Of a stretch of 64,000 nt of DNA, positions 23,390-35,441 are shown piece by piece; position 1 is the first letter of the stretch, and each line of letters opens with the position of its first letter. Source of the stretch: Gigaspora margarita (Eukaryota; Glomeromycota; Glomeromycetes; Diversisporales; Gigasporaceae); assembly GCA_009809945.1 (NCBI GenBank), contig WTPW01000704.1, forward strand, positions 170,375 through 234,374, in the 5' to 3' direction. Made by a program: the position numbers and the translations under genes. The notes under the pieces are model-generated. The model made no database searches. It saw only the letters and a list, made by a program, of their open reading frames with translations, and was not told the origin of the DNA.

Positions 23390-24440
23390 ACTTCTTGCAA
23401 AGTGCTGAAGAAGTTAGAGTTGGTGTTCTTGTAAAGTGCTGGAAAAGTTAGATTGTTTTTTTGCAAAGTTCGAAGAAAGTTAGTAATAAATAAAATAAAA
23501 TAAAATTAAAAAAATAAGTAAAAAAAAAAGAAAACAAACAAAAAACAAAACTGTAAGCAGACTAAATAAAAAAATAACCAAAGTTCCAAATTTCCTTTTC
23601 CTAAAATAAGAGTTAGTGTTCTTGCAATTTAAAAATCATCAAAATCACAGTTTTTGCAAAGTGCCAGAATAAATAAAAAAAAATAAAAGCAAAAAGAAAA
23701 CAAACAAAAAAAATAAATATGTAAGCAAACTGAATAAAAAAATAAAACCCAAATCTTTATTTCTCTGAAGTAGAGTTCATAGGACCCTGAACATCTAGTA
23801 TAAAGGTTATACTTGAAATTTTTCAGCAAAAACATCTAAAATTTGAGAAGCAAAAAACAGTTTTTGGCAATTATCTTGGCATCTAGTAGTCCAATTTGAA
23901 TGAATTTTTTTAAAATAAAGCTCTCAGTGATGCGCATCTAACAAAAAAAAGTTTATTCAATTCTGATTACTGGATTAGAAGTTATTAAAGTAAATAGATT
24001 TTGTTATTTTCAGCAAATTAGATCAAAATTGGCCAAAATCCAGTTATGACCTATATGAGAGATGTCCGGGGTCCTGAGTTTATAATAGAAATTGCTAAAA
24101 TCAAATTGTATATATTTTTGCAAATTGTTAGAAAAGTTAGGGTTTGCTTGCAAAGTATCAAAAAAACCTAGATTATGTTTTTGCAAAGTGCTAGAAAAAA
24201 TAAATATAAAAAAAACAAAAACAAAAACAAAAAGAACAAAAAATATCAAATAAAAAAATAAATAAAGTACTCTATTTCTCTAAAGAAACATTCTTGGAAA
24301 TTTAGAGATTGTTTGGTAAAATCAGTTGTGTTCTTGCAAAGTATTAGAATGCTAAGTTGGCTTGCGCAAAGTATCAAAAGTTGTTGGATTTCTTGCAAGT
24401 GCCAAAAAGTTAGGTTTGGTGTTTTTGTAAAGTATAAAAA
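23390..24440. repeat. Dispersed direct repeats of a GCAAAGTGCxxGAAAAAGTTAG unit
   Basis: Variants of TTGCAAAGTGCTGGAAAAGT (often followed by TAG and a GTTCTTG spacer) occur at about 23,398, 23,430, 23,460, 23,650, 24,145, 24,180, 24,335, 24,365 and 24,395. They are separated by A-rich tracts. The array is interrupted by a MITE at 23,781-24,075. The open frames on the minus strand (23,629-23,835 and 24,010-24,249) reflect A-rich DNA. Confidence 0.6.
23781..24075. mobile_element. 295-bp hAT-type MITE
   Basis: Inverted ends AGGACCCTGAACATCTAGTA and, from the right, AGGACCCCGGACATCTCTCA extend about 35 bp. The 8-bp flanks GAGTTCAT (23,773-23,780) and GAGTTTAT (24,076-24,083) differ at one base, consistent with an aged 8-bp duplication as made by hAT transposases. 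The interior is non-coding. Confidence 0.65.
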
Positions 24441-24452
24441 TAAAATAAAAAA

Positions 24453-25763
24453 GGGTATGGGGCCTATAGCCTAGTGGTCTAGGCACCTATACCCTATACT
24501 AGATGTTCCTAGTTCTTGTCCTAGTAGAAGAAAAATCTACAAATACTCATCTCATACTTAGTGGAAGTCTATATAAATACTTAGTTAGTAGAAATTTCTG
24601 GTCTGAAGGTTGTTATGTGGAGAAAAGAGTAGAAGAACACATAGAAACCTGCAGAAAGGTCTATGATAAAAGGAATACCTCGGGCACATGTGAAAGAACC
24701 AAAATAGAAAACTATGAATACAGAGAAGGGTAAGTAGCTGTACTTGAAGACATATAAAGGTGTCTAAAGCAGGGTTTCACTAAGCTGGTAGTGAAAGCAC
24801 AAAAAAGGTAGCATCAGCTATGATGGACACGGGTAGCAATCATTTTACCAACAATCACTTCACAGACACCCCATTTCACTGATAAATTATTCACCGACAA
24901 GTTTATTTTACCGACAGTACAATTCACCGAAGCTCATTTCATTGACAAAGTAATTCTGGTCATTGTCATTAGGGTAGGGAAGGGTCAGGGTAAAATTAGG
25001 TTTAATGTTAGTGTGCTTTATAGAAAAAAACTTGTCGGTGAAATGAGCTTTGGTGGATTGTACTGTCGGTAAAATGAACTTGTCAGTGAATAATTTGTCA
25101 GTGAAATGGGATGTCTGTGAAGTGATTTTTGGTGAAATAATACGGACCTGATGGACACACCAACAGAAATCACCAATCACTTTAGACGAAAACTGGAAGT
25201 AGGTTAATCCTACAAATCGTAGTTGGGAGTAACTTTGGTTATGCAACATAGCCTATACCTAACCAACTCTGAGAGTTTCCTTATATGACAGACTGCTGCA
25301 TACTGTTATTTGAAAAATATGCATAAATCAGTAGAGGTGATAGCATAATCCAGATCCAGTTTAAAAGTTTAAGTTGTGGGCTATTAAAGTAAGAATATAG
25401 AAGCCTTACTATAATGGACATATGGTGTCCCTCTGTAATAACATACAGGAAATAAAAACAAGCAACGATTTATGACTGCTGTGGCTATAACTGATTACCT
25501 GTCTAGAAGTTAAATCAGACCAGTATGAGAGATGCGGGGAATGCAAGTATAGAATAATAAAGTAGGTTCAGATACATAAATCCTGTCATAATACAAATGG
25601 GGTTTATATATGAGTAAAGCTTAGATTAGGAGTAAAGTAGCTCTAGTCTCTCTATTTATAGATTAGTAGTAGTGTAGAATATGTAAAACATATTCTAAAT
25701 TATTAATAAAAATAAAGAGAGAATAAATCTCACTTTANAAAAAAAAAAAAAAAAAAAAAAACC
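24453..25763 (+). mobile_element. tRNA-headed, poly-A-tailed SINE-like element, family 2
   Basis: The head at 24,458-24,520 contains an A-box-like TAGCCTAGTGGTCTAGGC and a weak B-box-like GTTCCTAGTTCTTGTCC. The 3' end is a poly-A run of more than 20 (25,739-25,761) after AATAAATCTCACTTTA. A 15-bp direct repeat AAATAAAATAAAAAA flanks it (24,438-24,452 and 25,764-25,778), but it is low complexity. Without the inserted MITE (24,831-25,148) the element is about 1.0 kb, long for a SINE. Movement by a LINE machinery is inferred from the tail. Confidence 0.65.
24831..25148. mobile_element. MULE-type MITE copy 1 (318 bp)
   Basis: TIRs of about 110 bp run from GGGTAGCAATCATTTTACC and, from the right, GGTCCGTATTATTTCACC. 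The flanking 10-bp repeats TGATGGACAC (24,821-24,830 and 25,149-25,158) are perfect. Both arms are tiled with TTTCACYGACAA-like 12-13-mers. The centre carries the words GGTCATTGTCATTAGGGT and GGGTCAGGGT. Long TIRs with 9-10-bp duplications are the mark of Mutator-like elements. Copies 2 and 3 lie at 48,215 and 54,318. Confidence 0.88.
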
Positions 25764-25778
25764 AAATAAAATAAAAAA

Positions 25779-27048
25779 AACTTAAAAATAATAAATAAAA
25801 AAAAATAAAAAACAAAACAAAACTAAATAAAACAAAACAAATCCAAAAAATAACAAAACAAAAACAAAAAAAATAATGTAAAATTGATAGAAGATCTAAA
25901 TAATAAACAAAAAAATAAACAAAGATCTAATCTGATCTTGTAATATAATCAAAATATTTTAAAATATTTGAAAATATTAGCAAACATGTTCTTGGTATAA
26001 TCCAGGCTATAGATCTACTAATTTAGCTTGGTTTTTTAATTCTAAAATATTTCAAAAGAATTTCAAAAATATTTAGACCTAAAATATTTTAAAATATGTT
26101 TGACTTATCTTGTGGTACACAAGGTCTTTTGAAATATTTTATACATATAGTTTGCTAATGGATCATAATATATAAAGTTAAATAGTAGTCACAAAAAATT
26201 GTCTAGACTATGCAATTGTTAAAGATCTGCTAATTATTATCTTTCAATCCAAATAATTATGATTATAATAAATTTATAGATATATAAAAATTTATATTAA
26301 AAATAATATATATTGATTATAGGTATATATCAATTTTTAACTAGTTAATCAATATATATCACTATGTTTTAATCGATATAAAATGATAACTGTTATACAT
26401 TGATCAATATTTGTTTAAAAATTTTCTAATGAAGAGATCAAGATATATTAATTATAATTTTATATTGCTTATCTATTAACTATCTATTAGTTCTTAATAA
26501 TGCATAGGCATATGCAGTACTGTTAGTAATATAATTTCTTGTGAAATCCTCTGACTTGTTTCTATTTCAGGGTATAAACAATGTCAATCTTTTGAAGAGA
26601 GTATGCTAAAATTTTCACTTTTTGGTAAAATTTTGTGAAAAACTATATAAGAGACCAAAGTAAACCAATGTAGAGAAAGTATAGAGTTTGCATTACAAAA
26701 ACCAAGGTCCTGTTTTTGCTATCACTTTTACAAGTTCCTTACTAAAACTTTTGGTATTTACCAACTACTTCTTCTATAGTTTTTGTAAACTTTCACTAGT
26801 AAGCCCAAACCCAAAGAAAGCTTCTATTTCAACTTTATTTTTATTATTCCAAGTGGTCTGAAAACCTATTAAGCTTGAAACTACTAGTTCTAGTTGTTAC
26901 AATAAAAGTTTTGTATATAGTAAACTGTATTAAGTATAAATTTTTGTTGCAAATTTGTTTGGTAATTGTTAGTTTAAGGGATTGTTAATTTTTGAATAAT
27001 TATTACTTATTAAAATATTATTATATGGAATAATATTTATTACATAAA
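25779..27048. other. A-rich to AT-rich spacer
   Basis: From 25,779 to 25,890 the sequence is an A-rich run with scattered C. After that come short repeats of AAAATATTT and GATATATATTG words. No open frame above background, no inverted ends and no RNA gene were seen. Confidence 0.5.
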
Positions 27049-27399
27049 ATAAATATAATTACAATATTTTTTTTTAATTTAATTGGCGATCATGCCATAA
27101 TTTTATTTCTAAAAATAGTTACATTTTCTAATGCTATTACTATTTCCAGTACTTTGTACCTTACAACTAAACTACAGCTCACCCAGTTACTTTATGCACC
27201 TGTGTGTGACCTGCTAATTCAGAATTCGTCTCCTTCCCTTATCGAGTAATACTCCACAGGGAATTTACCAACTTGATTCTGAGGCCTGTCATGATCGCTT
27301 CAATTATGGTTCTACCAACTATAAATAACATCTTTTATCCATTTTTAACTTCATCACAAACTATCCCAAGCAATCTCCCCATTCCGTTTTTCTTGTTTC

Positions 27400-30300
27400 C
27401 AGTTCAACTTCTTTGGGACTTGGTTGGTTTATCGAATCTTCATTCCTAACAGTCGTCCTCAGCTTTCAGAATTTCTTTTTTTCCCTTTTCTTTCTTTTAG
27501 TCTTTGTAGTGATCCCGTTTTCTTTTTCCCAAATTATAGTTTGCTCGCATCTTTCTTTCCAAATTTTGTCCTGGAAGTTCATTGTCCACTCCTCTAACCA
27601 AACCAGAAGTATGTAATTGATTACTTTATTCTCAAGGTCTAGTTGTTCTAATTTCCTCCTCACATCTATATTTATTATTCCTCTTGTTAGGAGCGTTCTT
27701 CATTGATCCTCTGTTATGTTTTTGTTGATCAGAATTTCTAAGAGTTGATGCCGGTCTACTTTTCTCTGAGCGTCACTAGGTATGGAGTTCCATACTTTTC
27801 CTGCTATTTCCTCTTCTAGTCATTTCAATGTTTCTTTGTCAGCAGGGCAGGCAGCCAGGTGATCTGATGTTTCTTCATTAACTATGCATTTACGGCAGTT
27901 GGAGCTATTGTAAACGTCTCCTTGGTCACGATATCTTTTAGTTAAGGTAGGTAGAGATCCATTTATCATTTTTATTTTAAACCCCCATCTTTTGTTATCC
28001 TTTTTATTGAGGGCTTTCATTTTTTGAGTTTTTCGCCAAAAACTTCTGAAAGTTTGCCAGTCTTTGTGCTCATCACGCTTCGTGTGTACTTTATCTTTCT
28101 GATATCTGAAAAAAGTCCATTCTGCTTTGTGATATACGTTGAGCATCTCTTTAACAAAATGCCTTATTGGGATCTCTATTCTGGATTCCTGCCATATAGG
28201 GGTAAATGTGTATCCTTTTACATCATCTGTCGCTATTATTGTTTTCTCTTCTAATGACAGTGCTTCCCTCGCTAAAAGGTCTGCCTTCTCATTTAATGCT
28301 ATACCTGAGTGCGCTTTTATTTTGTGCAATGTTAGTTTCAATTCCTTGACTCTAATGTTTTCATCAATTTTGCTCAGTAGACCGCTGTTTTTGATCTTAT
28401 ACCATAATCTTGGGGTATTTGACTTTCTTACTGCTTCAATGCCTTGGATTGCCGCTTGACTATCTGTATATATATTTACTATACTTGACGTAGGGGAGAT
28501 TAGTATTGCCTCTAGGATTCCTGCTAATTCTGCTCTTGTTGAGAAGAACCATCCTTCTATTCTACCTTTAGTCTCCCTAATTATTCTATTTTCTAAGTCA
28601 CACTGAACTACACTATAACCTGCTCTGTATTTTTTCCCTTCTAATTTCCCAAGTGAGCCATCCGTATAGAAGGTAAGTTCATTGAATTTCTTATTGTCAC
28701 AGAGTGCTTCTTCTAGTTCCAGTCTTTTCTTTTCATCAACTACTGTTTTTTTTAAACTCAAGATATCCCAGCTTTTAGGTTGCTTTATACTTTGAAGAGC
28801 ACTTTCTCTGGTATCAGGTTGGTTGGGTGACTTCATATTCAGAGCTTCTTGTAGGCCTTCTGGATCCATTAGTAGCTTCCAACTACCCGGCTCTCTCTTG
28901 ACCCAGTCATTTATGTTGTTTAATCTTTTGAGTTCCAATATGGGCCTATTTTGATTTGTTTTTTCCTTAATTCTTATCGTTGTTTTCTTTCCAGAGTCGG
29001 TATCCTGGTTTTCTTTGTCCTCTTCTTCCCATTCCTTTATCTCAGCTCTATCAGGGAATTTGTTTGAGATTCTACCTATTACTGGTCTTTTGCTCTTCTC
29101 AGTATTACCCAGGATCCATTCTCTCTTAGAGCATTTTGTTGAAATTCCTTTACATTCTGTCTGGATCATGTGACTTTTTCCTTCCAGGTCAATTTGGAAC
29201 TCTGGTTTGACCTCTCTTGTTTTCCGATTTAAAATGACAATTTCTTTCAAGATGCAGAACCATTTTGGGATTCTTCCCTTAGCTGAGTAATTTCTAATTT
29301 TTTTAATTTGTTGCCATGTCATAAGCTGCTGGTTTTGTCTTCTTATGATTTGCTCTAGGCTCCATATTCTCAGTTTTTTGATGGTTTGTGTGCTTCCTTG
29401 CCAATTATTCTTTTTAAGAATTCATATGATCTCTCTGTTCGGATCATGTAGAAGTTTATACTCCATTCCTCCTCATTAAGTTTACTCTCGAGCTCAATCT
29501 TGAGTGCTTTTGCGATTCCTAGAATTGTAGTGTTTAGATTGTTTATCCATTTTCGCTTGTTTATTTGCTTCTCCTCTAATAGCCAGATCAGCTTCGTCGA
29601 GAGTAGGTCTAGTTGTGCCGCTTTGAGCCTAATTTTTGCTGTTTCTCCTGCTACTTTTGTACTGTTTATTCTAATGAGCCATTCTGCCACCGAATGCTCC
29701 TAGTGTCTTTGCCATAACGGCTTTAGACCTAAAATATCTGTATTATATAGGAGGGAGTTTGCTATAGTTCTTTCTGTTTCAGCTTTCCATTTAACGACCT
29801 GTAGCATTGGGCTTTGTATTTTATTGCATTCCTGCTTATTGAGAAGGGTAAGATTTAATTTGTATTCCAATCTTGGTAGGAGTATCTTGTTGTTAATATA
29901 TCTGGCCTGATCTATAGATATCTCTTTAGTCTTTATCAAATGTGCCAGTTCTACGCTTCTCACTTCAATCTTGATTTTAGACTTTTTCTGCAGCCTTTAA
30001 CTGCGATCCATACTCCTAGATATCTCATCAGGTCCCAATCTTTTTTTGGTATGACTTTATCTTTCTCTTTGTTAAAAAGTAGGCAAGAGATATTCTTTTT
30101 CCCTTTTTTATTGAAGACTGTTAATTCTGTCTTTTTGGTATTCAGTTCTATTGAATTAGCTTTGAAAAATTCTCCCGCTATATCTATAATTTCTTGTATT
30201 TTTTCCTGTGACTCTGCTACTAGAACCGTATCGTCTGCGTAGACAAGCCCTGCTACAGTTATCCTGTCTTTTCTCACTTGGTCTTTTCTGAGGTCTGTAG

Positions 30301-32640
30301 GCCACTCTACTTCTATTTCTGCCCCTAGTCTTGATTCTCAAAGATAGGATAACAGAGGGTTGAAGTATATTCTCCAGAGTAAGGGTGAGATTACTTCTCC
30401 CTGGTCTATACCTTCTTTCACTCTTATGCTTTCTGTTAAGCTGAATTTAGTGATGATTTTGATTTCCCTATCATCAAAGAGTTCTAGCATAAGGTGTATT
30501 AATTGAGTTGAAAAGCTAATTCTTTTCATCGCCGCCTTGAGTCCTTCAAGGCTCACCGAGTCAAAAGCTTTCTTGATGTCTAAGAGTACAATCCAAAGCT
30601 CTGTATTATTTTTCTGGCCCCTTCTATTAAGTTATTTATGATATGTAGAGGCTCTTGTGTATTCTCTCCTGGGAGCCCTGTGAAGTTTAGTCCTTTGAGA
30701 ATTTGTTTTTCTACTATCACTTTGCTTAATCTCATTTGCATTATTCATACAAAACATTTTCTGGCGGCTTCTAATAACATTATCAGCCTCATTTTCTGCA
30801 TTGTCAGGTCCCATTTGGCAATTTTTGGTATGGGAATATCATACCAACTTTCCATTTTATTGGATAGATTCCCTCTTTTAAGATTTTATTTAGGAGCTTT
30901 AAAATATAAGCTTTGGTCTTTGGCCCTATTCTTCTAAGAAGTATATATCCAATTCCTGAAATTCCTGGAGCTGAATCATCTGCCGTTTTGTGCATTGCTT
31001 TCTCCCATTCTAGAAGTTTGATTTCTTTGAGTACTGTGCCATACTACTCTTCTTTGATCCATTCTTTAGGGCTATATTCCTGTTGCTATTTCCGTGGGAT
31101 TCTATTTGTTGTATTCTTGACTCTGTTATATTGTCGTCATAGTATGTTGTAACCGCCCTTCTTATATCGTCCGGTTCGTATACTAGTTGGGTGCCATCAT
31201 CCTCTTTCCTATCACTTATCAGGACTTTTTCTATTTTTAGTTTCTGCCACAGCTTCTCCAGGATACTACTTAGCATTCTCTTTTTCTCGCTTTCTACCAT
31301 GCCGAATCGTCTTTCCACATATCCTCTAATTTCTTTTTCTTTATCTCTTCTTTGTTCTGACACCATCTTATTCTCAATTATTTTACTCCATGAGCAAGCT
31401 TGGTCTAGCTACTCTTGAGTCCAGTATTGTTCCATATTCAGGATGCAGGTGTCATTGTGTCTATTGATCTTTGTTATAGTTGCGATCAGCTCTACCCATT
31501 CTATTATGTTGATTTCTTTGTTTAAATTTTCTTTTGCACATCTACAGAGTTTCCGGATCACTTTTAGCTATTTGTATCTAGGATTCCATGTTACCAACTT
31601 CTGTTTTTCATCAAGCGAATTTTTAACTATCTTACACGGGATAGATTTCTTAGCAGCTCTGTTTATCTATAATACAAGTTGCTCCAGTAGGTCGTTTATT
31701 TGTGTTTCAGCTTCAGTATGGCCTTGGTAGCTCGTGCTCATTTTCCTTCTCTTATTTTGTTCTTCTTGGACGTAACTATCTAATAGAGACTTATAGTTTT
31801 CCCAGTCATCTTTGCTTGCTTTGTCATATAGGTATATTTTCCTTTCTCCTATATCTCTTCTTTTTTCTTCTCCTAGTGACCAGGTATTAATTATGGGTTT
31901 TGTATAGATTTTTGTCCATATGAGCTGATGATCGCTACCTGTGCAGTCTTTCATATCATCTATATCGCTGCCTACTACTAGGTTTTTAGTATCTGGATCT
32001 ACCCATATGTAGTCTATTCTTGAGTTATACCTCCCATTAGTCCAGGAGTACTTATTACTATGCGGATTTAAAAGCCTAAATGTGTCTGCGAACCCTGTAC
32101 ATTTGAGCCATTTGGTGAGTGGTAAATAAACAATCTTTGGATTGTTTTTCCTAGATCTCTCTGTTTTCTCTGTTTCTTCTTCACTACTTTCTCTGATATT
32201 TAGGTTGCCTCCAATTATTATTTTTGTGTTTCTTTTTCTTCTTGTGAAATCTTGTATGACTCTTTGTTGTATTTTCTTTTGAGCTTCTGTATCATTCGGA
32301 GGAATGTATAGAATCCACATTATTATGATTAACCATTTAAATTTGAATGTTGCTTTGAGGGAGTAGTTGTCTGGTGTTAGGACTTCCGTAAGGTGCTTCT
32401 GCCATTCTTTATTGACTAAAAATGCTACTTCTGATTCTTTCCTTTTATCAATCACATCTTTGGTTCCATATATTCTGTAATCTTTTAGGTTCGTCTTGTT
32501 CAACTGAATTTCCTTGTTATTTACGTTTGTTTCTAAGATTCTGATACAGTCCAAATTTACACTATCACCGTAATCTATTAGTTCCTGTAGCTTCGTTAAA
32601 TTATTTCTGATACCATTAATATTATGAAAACCTATTTTAA
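27400..32640 (-). pseudogene. LINE copy 2 ORF2 (endonuclease, RT, RNase H), broken
   Basis: The endonuclease (32,640-31,667) includes the 295-codon open stretch 32,554-31,667 with ILETN, IPPND, YSWTN, RIDYIWV and GSDHQL. The usual GGDLN is GGNLN here (AAC, codon 32,204-32,206), which removes a catalytic Asp. The reverse transcriptase (31,000-29,700) keeps SAPGISGIGY, motif A LLDIKKAFDSV (about 30,555-30,590), motif B GIDQGEVISPLL and motif C VYADDTVLV. The 500-codon frame 29,322-27,820 holds a complete RNase H with FYTDGSLG, RAELAGI, YTDSQAA and KAHSGIALNEKAD, and a Cx2Cx8Hx3C zinc motif (CRKC..DHLAAC). Stops and frameshifts at about 32,560, 31,000, 30,330, 29,695 and 27,815 break the gene. 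Confidence 0.93.
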
Positions 32641-32739
32641 AAAAATCCCTATTTACTATCTCTATATTGTTTCTAATTTCTGTCTTGTTTCTTCCTGTTA
32701 TTCGGAGACCCTTATATTCTCCAAATTTCTCCTGATCAA

Positions 32740-34150
32740 CTGGTGCACCTGTTAGGATCTATTTGGGAGTGAACCCCTTCTCTCACTTTCAAGGTTTTCA
32801 AGTTTTCCAGTATATTTGTCAATATTTCATTTTCGGAGTGTGGTGCTAATAGTATTTTTGACTTGATACTCTGATATATTGGCTTTTTGCCCTTTTGTTT
32901 CTTTTCATATTTATTAGGTTCNTAAAGGGTATGTTCTATTCTCCTTTNCNTTNTCTTCNTTGTGAGTCCTTCTAGATTTCTTGAGCTTGGTCTTTTATAA
33001 GGATTTTGGGTTTCAGTTTCCATAATCTGTTGGTCCAAAGGTACTAGGGTTGTTATTTCTGTTTGCTTCTTATTTTGAACCCATTCCATTCTAGTGTCAT
33101 AATAGTAGACCACTCTTCTTGAGGCTCTTTCCTGTTTATCCCTGCTTTTGAAATATACTNTAGCTCTTTGTCACTGATTNCCATTACTGTTCTTTGAAAT
33201 ATATACNGCTTTTGCTTTCAGAGGCCTTAGTTGTCTTAATAAAGCTGATTCAGTTGCAGTTCTTGGGATGTTTTGTAGTAACAGATTATATTCTCTTCTG
33301 TGCTCTAGTGTACTTGATACGAATTCTCCTGGTATTATTCTAAGTGTTTTTCTGTTCTCGAACTATATCGACCAGGTTTCTCTTAGTGCCTTGAATCTAG
33401 TGTAATTGTGTGTTTCAATCTCTATGTAGTGGCCTTTGACTTTTTCAAGTTAAGGGTTTTGATAATTTTTGCCTCACTATAGTATAATAAGGTCTCTTTA
33501 ACTTTATATAGTTGTGTGTTCATTGGTATATCCCATACTGTAAAGAGATATATCTGTTTATCTTGTTTTTTCCTGAGTAAAACATTTTTGAGTTTTTCGG
33601 GCCCATGCTGACCAGTATATGTCTTTTTGTACTTTATTTTTTTTCTTGTTTCTGGATTGTGGTTATTTTCCTCTTTCCTTTCCAAAATTAACTCATGTAT
33701 TTTTCTTTTGTTCGGTGTTTCAGTGCTCATTTCTGTTGCAATTGCAGTTTTTTACTGACTTGAAGCAGTTTCTGTTTCTTTGTAGATTGTTGTTGTTTCT
33801 TTTGTAGTCTCTGACAGTAGAATTTCCTCAAGTCCATAATCCATTGTTCCACATTCTTTGTCGACGAGCAATTTCTTTTTTTGAATAATTTTTTCTTGAT
33901 TGTCTCCAGTGACATGTGTCACTTTGACAGCGCTTGACTCTATTTCATCCCTAAACTTTATGAAGTGGAGTTCTTCTTGTGATAGTAGTTTTTCAGCTGA
34001 TTGCTTATATGCGATGTTGCTGTATACTTCATTGGCTTTTCTAATTATGGTGACTAATCCTGGGTTATGCAGCCCTAGCCAAGTGGCGATGCATTTGTCC
34101 CTCTTAAGGACATTCCCTTCCTGCTTAAGTAAATCCTATTTAATCTCTTG
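32740..34150 (-). pseudogene. LINE copy 2 ORF1 (RRM-type RNA-binding protein), broken
   Basis: Fragments in several frames read from about 34,150 down to 32,740. Piece 33,422-33,730 contains YLFTVWDIPMNTQLYKVKET and then LLYYSEAKIIKTLNLKKSKA, an RRM-like beta-alpha-beta pattern. A second unit follows near 33,310-33,080 (IPRTATESALLRQL.. KAKAVYISKNSNG, then YYYDTRMEWV). Copy 1 ORF1 has the same order. Single Ns lie within the second unit. It presumably coated LINE RNA; frameshifts now prevent expression. Confidence 0.72.
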
Positions 34151-34879
34151 AAATTTTTTGGTAAATATATTCTTGTTGCCTTGTAGATGTTTCTTAATGT
34201 TCTTGTAGTTATGTAATATTCTTTGTTTGTATATTTGGTCGGTCGAGTATGTTTGTTTACTTCACGTCATGTGATAATTATGTGTTTGTTTATCTTTCTC
34301 AATGTTTACTTTATTTGCTATTGTGCTTATGTAATCCCGATCGATCAGCAGTACAGGGTCAATTGGATTTTCCCTTACTATGTTTGTTTTCAAGAAAGTT
34401 TGTATAGTAGCCATTTGACGGTATCTTGATATATCTTCGGCCTAGTAGTTATTTCTCTTTTTCAGAGGTGTTTCTATATTGTGCACTACAGTTTCTAAAA
34501 CTTTAGTGTTCTGTTGTGTGTTTGTCACCTGAATATTTGATAGTTTTCTATTTATTTTTAGCTGCACAGTACTTTCATTTTCGTTAGTTTTGTCTTTAGT
34601 CTAGAATTTTGAACTTCTCTGTAGTTTAGGGTTTTACTCCAGCCTGCTTGGTTATCTTCTGTTTTTAATAAGTAGGTTTTTATGTTGGAGTAATTGATTT
34701 GTATTGTGTGTCGACTATTTTTGTTGTTTTTTCTTAGCTCCCATTTTGGGACAGATGATCAGCAGAAAGAGTTGATTGTATGTATATTTCATAAATATAA
34801 TTACAATTACTATATTTGTAATAAATAATTATTATATTATTATATCTTGAGTTTGAATTATGGTGCCAATTATTAATTG

Positions 34880-35428
34880 AACCTGAAATAGGTTCAAATT
34901 AAACTACAAAATTAAGCTATTCTACAATTGACAATAGTTACTATATAGTAAAGTTCAAATTTTACTATATAAATCAATTATTATTACTTGAGTAAACTTA
35001 TTTAAAAGATCAAAATACACATATAGTAAAATTTTTAATATGATTGTGAACATTATATTATTTGATTTTTAACTTTTATATTTGATAAAAAAAGGGTTCC
35101 ACTATGGTTATACAAGATTTTCTATTTTTAGAATTAAAATAATATATCTAATCCTACTTTTAACTTTGATTCTAACCTAACTCTAATCCAAAAACTAATA
35201 AGTAAACCTTCTTTGGCTTTTAATTGAAAGTTGTAAAGCTTATTTCTCTAATTCTAATAGTAGTTAAATCATTAAAATCAGCCTAGTGGATTCCAAGATA
35301 CTTGGGATCAAAGAAGAGAACATAAGGATCAGCAAATTTACTATTACACAAAGCTAGAAAAACTATCAAATAAAAAATTATAATTTGTGCAGAATTTTAT
35401 TATAATAATTGGCTTTGGGCTCTTAAGT
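34880..35428. repeat. Old interspersed repeat, left half
   Basis: Segment 35,095-35,428 reappears in inverted orientation at 53,870-54,300 (for example ACAAGATTTTCTATTTTTAG versus the ACTAA..TCTAAAATAGAAAATCTTGT end, and GTTTACTTATTAGTTTTTGG on both). The tRNA-headed element at 35,442 was inserted into it, and the remainder continues at 36,426-36,536. Part 34,915-35,060 belongs to the CTAAGTAA-type palindromes. It has no gene. Confidence 0.65.
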
Positions 35429-35441
35429 AAAGTTATTTTTT

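Larger units (their letters stand above)
27066..34790 (-). mobile_element. Full-length LINE retrotransposon, copy 2 (inactive)
   Basis: A 7.7-kb element of the same family and orientation as copy 1, bounded by a perfect 17-bp target-site duplication ATAAATATAATTACAAT (27,049-27,065 and 34,791-34,807). The A-rich tail is at 27,066-27,080, and the 5' end carries the shared CTCTTTCTGCTG word near 34,760. The 3' untranslated part (27,085-27,400) matches copy 1 at CAGAATTCGTCTCCT. Protein-level divergence from copy 1 is large, so they are separate lineages of the family rather than recent duplicates. It contains scattered N bases at 32,922-33,206. Confidence 0.93.

Noticed and set aside
28024..28459. 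Plus-strand open frames across the second LINE
   Set aside because: They are antisense to the RNase H and connection region of ORF2, whose catalytic motifs are on the minus strand. The same applies to other plus-strand frames within 5,662-13,482 and 27,066-34,790.
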